Positions 1 to 5,273 of a stretch of 5,879 nt of DNA are shown here, piece after piece (position 1 is the stretch's first letter; every line of letters begins with the position of its first letter). The notes under the pieces are model-generated. The model did no database searches. It saw only the letters and a list, made by a program, of their open reading frames with translations, and was not told the DNA's origin. The position numbers were made by a program, and so were the translations under genes. Origin of the DNA: Rhodospirillales bacterium (GTDB lineage Bacteria > Pseudomonadota > Alphaproteobacteria > ATCC43930 > CGMCC-115725). Where the stretch lies: positions 1-5,879 of the forward strand of contig JAATGI010000285.1 of NCBI GenBank assembly GCA_015654725.1. The letters run 5' to 3'.

Positions 1-125
1 ACCCCGAGGATCGCGGCAACGCCGTTATCGATATCCTGCGCTTCGAAGGCGACATCATTGTCGAGCATTGGGACGTGATCCAGCCTATGCCGGCGCAAAT
101 GGCGCATCGCAACGGCATGTTCTGA
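1..125 (+). CDS. NTF2/SnoaL-like protein, C-terminal end only (5' truncated by window)
   Basis: An open frame enters from the left edge (first complete codon at position 3) and ends at TGA 123-125, giving about 40 C-terminal residues. The visible part contains DILRFEGDIIVEHWDVIQP and ends in NGMF. This is the last beta-strand hairpin and tail typical of SnoaL-like / NTF2-fold proteins, whose members often end in a D-I-(F/L)-R...G-K-I-V-E-H-W-D-V-I-Q-P pattern. These proteins are small alpha+beta barrels of about 120-150 residues, usually cytoplasmic, and are often annotated as ketosteroid-isomerase-like or polyketide-cyclase-like; a substrate cannot be inferred. The family call rests only on this tail. 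The N-terminal helices and any catalytic residues lie outside the window. It is followed after 79 bp by the methyltransferase gene on the same strand, so the two could be cotranscribed, but there is no tight coupling. Confidence 0.75.
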   Translation, partial: PEDRGNAVIDILRFEGDIIVEHWDVIQPMPAQMAHRNGMF

Positions 126-146
126 GGCCCGCCAGGCGCGCGGCGA

Positions 147-176
147 TTGATATTTTTCGGCACGGCCGGGTAGGCT
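147..176 (+). promoter_or_regulatory. possible sigma70-type promoter for the methyltransferase gene
   Basis: TTGATA (147-152) resembles a -35 box and TAGGCT (171-176) is a poor -10 box, 18 bp apart. Transcription would start near 183, leaving a leader of about 22 nt before the ATG at 205. The -10 match is only 3 of 6, so this is a weak prediction. Read-through from the upstream NTF2-like gene is an alternative. Confidence 0.22.
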
Positions 177-204
177 CCGGCGTCCAGGCTATGGGAGATG
201 CGCG

Positions 205-1032
205 ATGAATGACGCCGCGATCGAGTCAGTGCCGCTCTATACCCACAACGATCGCATCGCCAAGGGCTTGGCGGCGCTCGGCATCGGCCCCGACGATCCG
301 ATCAAGCCCGAACAGGCCTTCACCCTGGACCAGATGAATTATCACGGCACCGACGCCATCAAGGCGGCGGCGGTGACGCTGAAGCTCGGGCCGGCGAGCC
401 GCGTGCTCGATGTCGGTTCCGGCTTCGGCGGGCCGGCGCGTTATCTCGCCCACACCACCGGCTGCCATGTCACCGCGCTCGAACTGCAACCGGAACTGCA
501 CCAGATCGCCGTCGATCTGACCCGGCGCACCGGCCTCGCCGACCGCGTCACGCAGCGTTGCGGCGACGCGCTGACCCAACCGCTGCCCGACGCGGCGTTC
601 GACGCGGTGGTGAGCTGGCTGACGATCTTGCACATTCCGGACCGGCCGCGTCTCTTTGCCCGCTTCGCGCGCCTGTTGCGGCCCGGCGGCGCCGCCTATG
701 TCGAGGATCTGTGCATGCGCGCGCCGTTCGCGCCGCAAGATTTGAGCGATCTGCGCGAATTCGTGTACGGCGTCTCGGTCACCAGCATCGAGGATTACAT
801 CGAGGATTTTCGCGCCGCGGGTTTCACCGAGATCGTCGCCACCGATTTGACCGGCGATTGGGCGCCCTTCGCCCAGACCCGCCTGGCGGAGTTTCGCGAT
901 AACCGCGCCGCCTACGCGCGCGAGCGGGGCGAAGGCGCCTATGCCGACCAGGAAAAATTCTTCGCGGTGATCGCCGGTCTCTATAACGTCGGCAGTCTCG
1001 GCGGTGTCCGGGTGTTGGCCCGTAAGCCCTAA
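205..1032 (+). CDS. SAM-dependent class I methyltransferase (Methyltransf_11-like), 275 aa
   Basis: Likely transfers a methyl group from S-adenosylmethionine to a small-molecule acceptor in the cytoplasm. Seen in the sequence: motif I VLDVGSGFGGP (residues 67-77) for SAM binding; acidic E93 at the end of the second strand (VTALELQ), expected to hold the ribose hydroxyls; GDA with D121 near the adenine pocket; FDAVVSWLTILHIPD (132-146) as motif IV; and LLRPGG followed by VEDL (about 160-172) as the post-motif. The N-terminal stretch with DQMNYHGTDA (42-51) and the tail GSLGGVRVLARKP recall glycine/sarcosine and related small-molecule N-methyltransferases, but the acceptor is not determinable. 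The ATG is supported by GGGAG at 193-197, seven bases upstream. The length is normal for this group and all core motifs are intact. The gene is convergent with the transporter gene, the two overlapping by four bases at their stop codons. A specific name such as sarcosine methyltransferase would be over-annotation. Confidence 0.9.
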   Translation: MNDAAIESVPLYTHNDRIAKGLAALGIGPDDPIKPEQAFTLDQMNYHGTDAIKAAAVTLKLGPASRVLDVGSGFGGPARYLAHTTGCHVTALELQPELHQIAVDLTRRTGLADRVTQRCGDALTQPLPDAAFDAVVSWLTILHIPDRPRLFARFARLLRPGGAAYVEDLCMRAPFAPQDLSDLREFVYGVSVTSIEDYIEDFRAAGFTEIVATDLTGDWAPFAQTRLAEFRDNRAAYARERGEGAYADQEKFFAVIAGLYNVGSLGGVRVLARKP

Positions 1033-2570
1033 TCGATCGCCACGATTTCCGGCTTTTCGCCGGGGATGTGGTGCCGCACCCGCATGAACAAGAGCAGCGG
1101 AATCGCCAGCAGCGAGACGAACATCATCAACCGGAAATCGTCGATATAGGCGACCATCGCGGCCTGGGTGGTCACCATGCCGTTCAGTTGCGTCAGCGAC
1201 GCGGCCGAGTTCAGGTTGAAATTATGCAGCAGCGGATTGAACCGCGAGACATTGACGGCCAAGGTGGAATGAACGACTTGCGTGTTTTCGGTCAACAGCG
1301 CCTGCACCGCGGAAATGCCGACGCTGGAGCCGATATTGCGCATCAGATTGAATAAGGCGGTGCCCTCGGGGCGCAGCCGGGGATCGAGCGTGGCGAAGGT
1401 GGCGGTGGTCAGCGAGACATAGGCGAAACCGATGCCGAGCCCCTGGATCACGCCCGACCAGATCACCGGCCATTTGTCCATTTGCAAATCGAAATTCGTC
1501 ATCTGCCACAGCGAGAAGGCGGTGAGGGCGAAGCCGACCCCGATCAGAATCCGCGTATCGACCCGGGAGACCAGGCGCCCGACCAGAACCATCGACACCA
1601 TGGTGCCGATGCCGCGCGGCGCCATGATCAGGCCGGTGGTCTCGACGGGATAATTGAGCAGCCCCTGGAAGATCGGCGGGATCAGCACCAGCGTCGCGAA
1701 CAGGATGATGCCGACGATGAAGATGAAGACATTGCCGGTGACGAAATTGCGGTCGCGGAACAAGGCGGCGCGGATGAAGGGCCGCTCGGCGGTGAAGGTG
1801 CGCACGATGAAGAGATAGAAGCCGAGCAGGGCGAGCGTGGCCTCGATCACGATCTCGGTCGAGCTGAACCAATCCTTCAATTCGCCGCGGTCGAGCATCA
1901 TCTGCAACGCGCCGATGCCGATGCTGAGCACGCCGAAGCCGAAAAAATCGAAATAGCCGCGGCGCCGACGCTCGCTTTCGCGCATCGAGGCGACAATGCC
2001 GAGAAAGGCGAGAATCCCGACCGGGACGTTGATGTAGAACACCCAGCGCCAGGAATAATCGTCGGTGAGCCAGCCGCCCAGCACCGGGCCCAGCACCGGC
2101 GCCAAGGTCACGCCCAAACCCCACATCGCCATCGCCTGGCCGTGGCGCGCCGGCGGATTGATATCGAGCAAGACGGCTTGGCTGATCGGCACCAGCGCCG
2201 CGCCCGAAAGCCCCTGCAGCAGGCGATAGACCACCATCTCCTCGAGCGTGGTCGCGGTGCCGCACATCGCCGAGGACACGACGAAGCCGGCGATCGAAAT
2301 CAAGATCACGCGCTTGCGCCCGAAATGCTCGACCAGCCAGCCGGTCAAGGGCGTCATGATCGCGGCCGCCACGATGTAGGACGTCAGCACCCAACTCATC
2401 TCGTCCTGGGTCGCGGACAGGCTGCCCTGCATGTGCGGCAGGGCGACATTGGCGATGGTGGTGTCGAGGGCTTGCATGAAGGTCGCCGCCATCACCGAAA
2501 AGGTGATGAGCGCGCGGCCCGGCACGGGCGCGTCGGCGGCAGGCCTCGGGGCGGAACCGGAATCGGGCAT
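1029..2570 (-). CDS. MFS transporter, DHA2 family (EmrB/QacA-type drug:H+ antiporter), 513 aa
   Basis: Inner-membrane proton-driven exporter with about 14 predicted membrane segments. Numbering from the ATG at 2570, LDTTIANVALP (35-45) is the DHA2-specific motif D1 in the first segment. GWLVEHFGRKR (77-87) is motif A in the loop between segments 2 and 3, RLLQG (116-120) is motif B, and GLGVTLAPVLGPVLGG (153-168) is the antiporter motif C. The frame stays open upstream to an ATG at 2675, but the extra 35 residues are Arg/Ser-rich and unlike family N-termini. That longer start also abuts the toxin-antitoxin operator. The 2570 start gives MPDSG..., a short cytoplasmic lead before the first helix, and has AGGGG just upstream, though closer than ideal. 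In Gram-negatives such proteins usually pair with an EmrA/HlyD-type adaptor and an outer-membrane channel; neither is encoded in this window. The substrate is unknown. Its stop TAG (1029-1031) overlaps the methyltransferase stop. Confidence 0.92.
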   Translation of the reverse strand: MPDSGSAPRPAADAPVPGRALITFSVMAATFMQALDTTIANVALPHMQGSLSATQDEMSWVLTSYIVAAAIMTPLTGWLVEHFGRKRVILISIAGFVVSSAMCGTATTLEEMVVYRLLQGLSGAALVPISQAVLLDINPPARHGQAMAMWGLGVTLAPVLGPVLGGWLTDDYSWRWVFYINVPVGILAFLGIVASMRESERRRRGYFDFFGFGVLSIGIGALQMMLDRGELKDWFSSTEIVIEATLALLGFYLFIVRTFTAERPFIRAALFRDRNFVTGNVFIFIVGIILFATLVLIPPIFQGLLNYPVETTGLIMAPRGIGTMVSMVLVGRLVSRVDTRILIGVGFALTAFSLWQMTNFDLQMDKWPVIWSGVIQGLGIGFAYVSLTTATFATLDPRLRPEGTALFNLMRNIGSSVGISAVQALLTENTQVVHSTLAVNVSRFNPLLHNFNLNSAASLTQLNGMVTTQAAMVAYIDDFRLMMFVSLLAIPLLLFMRVRHHIPGEKPEIVAID

Positions 2571-2589
2571 CGCCCCTAATCTAAGGGCG
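2571..2589. repeat. short imperfect inverted repeat abutting the MFS start codon
   Basis: Arms CGCCC (2571-2575) and GGGCG (2585-2589) pair perfectly around a 9-nt centre in which two more base pairs match, so 7 of 9 positions around position 2580 are complementary. It ends directly at the proposed MFS start codon and covers its AGGGG ribosome-binding segment. It could be an operator, or a hairpin in the mRNA leader that masks the ribosome-binding site. It is short and in G+C-rich DNA, so chance is possible. Confidence 0.35.
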
Positions 2590-2654
2590 AATCGCGCCCG
2601 CGCCACCGCATCTTTTCGTGAAGCGGACCTGCGCGAGCCGGTCTGGGCCGACGA

Positions 2655-2683
2655 TTGCGGCGGTCGGCGGCCCATGATATGAC
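2655..2683 (+). promoter_or_regulatory. candidate promoter of the toxin-antitoxin operon
   Basis: TTGCGG (2655-2660) and TATGAC (2678-2683) are spaced by exactly 17 bp, with 3 of 6 and 4 of 6 consensus matches. The -10 element lies inside the left arm of the adjacent 24-bp palindrome, the geometry expected if a repressor bound there blocks RNA polymerase. The start would fall near 2690, giving a leader of about 23 nt before the antitoxin ATG. The boxes are weak, so confidence comes mainly from their placement. Confidence 0.4.
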
Positions 2684-2700
2684 TAGAATTCTAGTCATAT
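2677..2700. promoter_or_regulatory. perfect 24-bp palindrome, likely toxin-antitoxin autoregulatory operator
   Basis: The core GACTAGAATTCTAGTC (2681-2696) is flanked on each side by ATAT, and all 12 half-site positions are complementary with no spacer. It ends 12 bp before the antitoxin ATG. It is A+T-rich within G+C-rich DNA, which makes a chance perfect palindrome of this length very unlikely. Antitoxins of the Phd/YefM type, alone or bound to toxin, are known to repress their own operons through palindromes at the promoter, so this is the natural binding site. The symmetry also places a TATGAC on the minus strand, so an effect on the divergent MFS gene is conceivable. Confidence 0.75.
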
Positions 2701-2712
2701 GGTGAGGCACGC

Positions 2713-2952
2713 ATGGTCACGGTCAATCTCGCGCAAGCGAAAGCAGGGTTGAGCGCGTTGCTGAACCGGGTCGAGCGGGGCGAGGAAATCGTCATCACCC
2801 GCCACGGCAAACCCGTGGCGCAGCTCTCGGCCGTCCATCAGCCGAAAAAGCCGCTGGACCTGAAAGCCCTCGCCGAATTCCGCGCCATGATGCCGCGCTC
2901 GAAGGTCTCAAGCACAGTGTTGCTGCGCCGCCTTCGCGACGAGGGATATTAG
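2713..2952 (+). CDS. type II toxin-antitoxin system antitoxin, Phd/YefM family (VapB role), 79 aa
   Basis: Predicted DNA-binding antitoxin that neutralises the PIN-domain toxin encoded next to it. The N-terminal half (about 1-42) has the Phd/YefM pattern: VNLAQAKAGLSALLNRVERGEEIVITRHGKPVAQL, with a first strand, the A-K-x-x-L-S-x-L-L helix, and the conserved G-x-x-(I/V)-x-I-T-R-x-G-K-P-V-A hairpin ending at residue 36. This half forms the dimer that contacts DNA. The C-terminal half (about 43-79), with ALAEFRAMMP and STVLLRRLRDEGY, is the usually flexible part that binds the toxin. The start is set by GTGAGG (2702-2707), five bases before the ATG. The 79-aa length is typical. Its stop TAG shares one base with the GTG start of the toxin, so synthesis of the two proteins is probably coupled. 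The operon is probably repressed through the palindrome just upstream. The family call is firm; the pairing with the toxin follows from adjacency. Confidence 0.92.
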   Translation: MVTVNLAQAKAGLSALLNRVERGEEIVITRHGKPVAQLSAVHQPKKPLDLKALAEFRAMMPRSKVSSTVLLRRLRDEGY

Positions 2953-3392
2953 TGCGGTATTTCGATACGAGTTTCATGGTGCCTCTCTTTCTGAGAGAGA
3001 GCACCAGCTCGGTAATCGAAACCTATTTTGCATCGCTGCTGAGGGAGGAACGATCGATCAGTCATTGGACGCGGGTCGAATTTTCCTCGCTCCTCGCTCT
3101 GAAAATACGCCTGGGACAACTCGATATCCCGGCGGCGCGGAGCGCCGAAAAACGCTTCGAGGTCACGGTGGCGAACTCTTTTACCGTCTTCCTTCCGAGC
3201 GCGGCCGACTTCGATCTGGCAAAGGAATATCTCGGGAACTTTTCGACAGGGTTGCGTGGCGGCGATGCGCTGCATTTGGCGATCGCGGCGAACCAAAATG
3301 CCGAGACTATTCACAGTCTCGACAAACGGCTCATCAAAGCGGGAACAATGCTGAACCTGCCGATGACGAGCGGGATCACGCCGGGAACTTAG
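2952..3392 (+). CDS. vapC: type II toxin-antitoxin system toxin, VapC-like PIN-domain ribonuclease, 146 aa
   Basis: Predicted Mg2+/Mn2+-dependent endoribonuclease that would cleave RNA (tRNA or rRNA in characterised VapC proteins) when antitoxin is degraded. The PIN-domain acidic residues are all present: D5 in YFDTSF at the N-terminus, E43 in TRVEFSS, D105 in LRGGDALHLAIA and D124 in HSLDKRL, so the enzyme looks intact. The gene starts with GTG at 2952, overlapping the antitoxin TAG by one base. GAGGGA (2941-2946), inside the antitoxin gene, sits five bases upstream and fixes this start. The length is normal for VapC. A hand count gives about 54% G+C over 2941-3360, against 68-78% in sampled 60-base rows of neighbouring genes, which suggests acquisition by transfer. 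The gene ends only 5 bp from the stop of the convergent SDR gene. The RNA target cannot be told from sequence. Confidence 0.92.
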   Translation: MRYFDTSFMVPLFLRESTSSVIETYFASLLREERSISHWTRVEFSSLLALKIRLGQLDIPAARSAEKRFEVTVANSFTVFLPSAADFDLAKEYLGNFSTGLRGGDALHLAIAANQNAETIHSLDKRLIKAGTMLNLPMTSGITPGT

Positions 3393-3397
3393 ACGCC

Positions 3398-4156
3398 CTA
3401 TTGCGCCGTCATCGCGCCATCGACGACGAGCGCGTGGCCGGCCATGTAAGAGGCATCGTCCGAGCACAGGAACAGCACCGCCTTGGCCTGTTCCGACGGG
3501 TCGGCCCAGCGGCCGATCGGGTGCAACGCCTTGACATGCTCCTCGACGCCCGGCTCCTGGAACCAGTTTTTAAGCATCGGCGTCGCTGTGCCGCCGGGGC
3601 ACAGCGCGTTGATGCGGATGCCTTGCGCGACATATTCCAGCGCCGCCACCTTGGTGATGCCGATGACGCCGTGCTTTGCCGCGCAATAGGCGCCGAGGCC
3701 CGGATTGCCGACCACGCCGCCGACCGAGGCGGTGTTGACGATGGCGCCGCCGCCGCCTTTCAGCATCGCCGGAATCTCATGCTTCATCGACAGAAACACG
3801 CCGTTGAGATTGACGGCGATGACCTCGTTCCACGACGCTTCCTCGATGTCGGCGGTGAGATAGCCGTGTCGCTCGATGCCGGCATTGTTGAAGGCGGCGT
3901 CGAGCCCGCCATGCGCCTTGACCGCGGCCTCGACCATGGCGCGGCAATCGGCGGCGCGGCTGACATCGGCATGCACGAAAATCGAGCGGCCGCCGGCGTC
4001 ACGGATCGCCTTCGCCGTGGCCTCGCCGTCCCTATCGCTGCGATCGACCACCGTGACGCGTCCACCCTCGGCGGCGAAAGCGAGCGCGGTCGCGCGTCCG
4101 ATGCCCGAGGCCGCGCCCGTCACCAGAATCGATTTGCCGTCGAACCGTCCCGCCAT
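3398..4156 (-). CDS. classical short-chain dehydrogenase/reductase (SDR), 252 aa
   Basis: NAD(P)(H)-dependent oxidoreductase of the classical SDR type, likely cytoplasmic, interconverting an alcohol and a ketone on an unidentified substrate. Motifs seen: TGAASGIG (13-20) for cofactor binding; D38 at the end of the second strand, which favours NAD(H) over NADP(H); ADVS with D64; NNAG (90-93); and N116, S144, Y157 and K161 (Y-x-x-x-K in YCAAKHG) as the complete catalytic tetrad. CPGGTATPM (186-194) and the closing GHALVVDGA are also standard. The length is typical. The start is supported by GGAGG (complement of 4162-4166), five bases before the ATG. The gene diverges from the cupin/NTF2-like pair across a 105-bp region, suggesting joint control and possibly one pathway. 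Many SDRs of this shape are annotated as FabG-like or as glucose or cyclohexanol dehydrogenases; such names would not be justified here. Confidence 0.93.
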   Translation of the reverse strand: MAGRFDGKSILVTGAASGIGRATALAFAAEGGRVTVVDRSDRDGEATAKAIRDAGGRSIFVHADVSRAADCRAMVEAAVKAHGGLDAAFNNAGIERHGYLTADIEEASWNEVIAVNLNGVFLSMKHEIPAMLKGGGGAIVNTASVGGVVGNPGLGAYCAAKHGVIGITKVAALEYVAQGIRINALCPGGTATPMLKNWFQEPGVEEHVKALHPIGRWADPSEQAKAVLFLCSDDASYMAGHALVVDGAMTAQ

Positions 4157-4204
4157 GCTTTCCTCCGTTGTTTTCCGCGCTTATGCTAGAGAAATCACCC
4201 GGCG

Positions 4205-4239
4205 CGCGCCACCTAGGTTGGTGGGCGGCGGGTGGCGCG
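4205..4239. repeat. inverted repeat in the SDR/cupin divergent intergenic region
   Basis: CGCGCCACC (4205-4213) and GGTGGCGCG (4231-4239) form a perfect 9-bp inverted repeat with a 17-bp spacer. Inside it are the palindrome ACCTAGGT (4211-4218) and a second GGTGG (4220-4224) that can also pair with the left arm. It ends 22 bp before the cupin ATG, a suitable place for a regulator site or a leader hairpin. TATGCT at 4182-4187 could be a -10 box for the rightward operon, but no good -35 was found. The G+C-rich arms make chance occurrence possible. Confidence 0.4.
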
Positions 4240-4261
4240 GAAAAAATTTTCGGAGGAAACC

Positions 4262-4771
4262 ATGCCCGATTCAGGTCCGGCCTATCGACCCGTCAGCGAA
4301 TCCCTGGCCTATGTCTATCGGGAATATGGCCGCACCGACGTTCATATCGGGCCGGGCGAGGCGGATTCGCCCTGGGTCACGCTGTTGCCCGGCGTGCTCA
4401 TCCGCCATCTCTCCTTCGATGTGCGGCGCAATGCCTGGACCAGCATCATCTGGGTTCAACAAGGCGGCACGATCGGCCGCCACCGCCATCGCGGCCCGGT
4501 CGACGGCTTCGTCATCGAAGGGAGCTGGAAATATCTCGAATATGACTGGGTCGCGACCGAGGGCAGCTTCATCCATGAAAGCCCCGGCGTTATCCACACG
4601 CTTTATTCCGAGCACGGCATGAAGACCCTGTTCACGCTGTCCGGCCCGCTCGAATTCTACGACGACAACGACGATCTCATCCTGGTGCACGACGCTTTCT
4701 TCTTGATCGACAATTACGTCCAGCATTGCCGCGCGAACGATCTACCGCTCAACCCGAAACTCTTTCTCTAA
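4262..4771 (+). CDS. cupin protein, 2,4'-dihydroxyacetophenone dioxygenase-like family, 169 aa
   Basis: Single-domain cupin resembling 2,4'-dihydroxyacetophenone dioxygenase, an iron enzyme that splits the C-C bond between carbonyl and hydroxymethyl groups of an aryl ketone. Family-like segments are SPWVTLLPGV (36-45), the HRHRGPVDGFVIEGSWKYLE run (74-93), DWVATEGSF (95-103) and ESPGVIHTL (106-114). The expected metal ligands H74, H76 and H112 are present; E86 or E93 could contribute. After the cupin core comes a tail (about 127-169) with YDDNDDLILVHDAFFLIDNY, also seen in that family. The true start is ATG 4262, preceded by GGAGG (4252-4256) five bases away; an in-frame GTG at 4232 would add ten residues with no such support. 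The next gene begins 13 nt downstream, so the two form an operon. The actual substrate may differ, since many uncharacterised homologues exist. The fold and family are well supported; the reaction is inferred. Confidence 0.85.
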   Translation: MPDSGPAYRPVSESLAYVYREYGRTDVHIGPGEADSPWVTLLPGVLIRHLSFDVRRNAWTSIIWVQQGGTIGRHRHRGPVDGFVIEGSWKYLEYDWVATEGSFIHESPGVIHTLYSEHGMKTLFTLSGPLEFYDDNDDLILVHDAFFLIDNYVQHCRANDLPLNPKLFL

Positions 4772-4784
4772 CGGAGGCAAGGCC

Positions 4785-5195
4785 ATGGCGGCATCCGACA
4801 ACAAGGCGCTGGCGCTGGAATATTTGCGGCTGCTGGAACGGGGCGATTTCGACGCCTGCTTCGGCATGTTCGCGCCCGACGGCAAGGTCACGGTGATGGG
4901 CCGCACCAGCTCGGCCGGCGATTTCGCCAAGGTGGTGCGCGAATTCCGCGGCATGGTGGTGGGGCCGATGACCTTGAAGCCGACGGGCGCGGTCGCCGAG
5001 GGCGACAAGGTCGCGGTCGAGGTCACCGGCGGCGCCGACATGATCAAGGGCGTGCGTTACGACAATCAGTACCACTTCCTGTTCGAATTCCGGAACGGCC
5101 GGATCGCGCATTTGAAGGAATATATGGATACCGCGGTGGCACAGGCGACCTGGAACGCGCTCGGCCAGGCCCCGCCGGAACGCGAGTGGAAATAA
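4785..5195 (+). CDS. NTF2/SnoaL-like protein (ketosteroid-isomerase-like fold), 136 aa
   Basis: Small NTF2-fold protein. The opening NKALALEYLRLLERGDFDACFGMFAPDGKVTVMG (6-39) is the usual pair of N-terminal helices, with the G-D-F-D-A turn, leading to the first strand. The later strands include YDNQYHF (92-98), FEFRNGRIAHLKEYMDT (100-116) and a closing helix AQATW. Members act as isomerases, cyclases, hydrolases or dehydratases, or have no known activity, so no reaction is assigned. The length is typical. GGAGG (4773-4777) lies seven bases before the ATG, and the gene follows the cupin stop by 13 nt, which argues for one transcript and a shared pathway with the cupin and perhaps the divergent SDR. 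It is a different subtype from the NTF2-like tail at the left edge: the endings LKEYMDT and VEHWDVIQP are not alike. No terminator with a convincing stem was seen after its stop. Confidence 0.88.
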   Translation: MAASDNKALALEYLRLLERGDFDACFGMFAPDGKVTVMGRTSSAGDFAKVVREFRGMVVGPMTLKPTGAVAEGDKVAVEVTGGADMIKGVRYDNQYHFLFEFRNGRIAHLKEYMDTAVAQATWNALGQAPPEREWK

Positions 5196-5273
5196 TCGCT
5201 CCCGGCGCGCGATCGGCGTTTTCTTTTTGGCCGGCCATCGGATAGACTTTGTCAAACGCATTTCGGGGGGCCA

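Noticed and set aside
126..160. Possible terminator after the left-edge NTF2-like gene (CGCC/GGCG followed by TATTTTT)
   Set aside because: Only four paired bases with a loop of eight and several bases between stem and T run. The same DNA also fits a -35 element.
1482..2579. Long open frame (365 codons) on the + strand opposite the MFS gene
   Set aside because: Its translation is rich in Arg, His, Asp and Gln with no recognisable fold. It is the usual mirror of a G+C-rich membrane-protein gene, whose hydrophobic codons read as polar residues on the other strand. No convincing start context.
3065..4189. Long + strand frame (374 codons) spanning the end of the toxin gene and the complement of the SDR gene
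   Set aside because: It overlaps two well-supported genes in other frames and its translation has an Arg/Asp/Ala/His composition typical of shadow frames.
4232..4261. Upstream in-frame GTG start for the cupin gene
   Set aside because: No ribosome-binding sequence at a suitable distance, whereas ATG 4262 has GGAGG five bases upstream; the GTG also lies within the intergenic inverted repeat.
5201..5228. Possible Rho-independent terminator after the NTF2-like gene, because of a TTTTCTTTTT tract
   Set aside because: The sequence before the T tract forms only a 3-4 bp stem in any register I tried, so a terminator cannot be supported by eye; a folding-energy calculation would decide.
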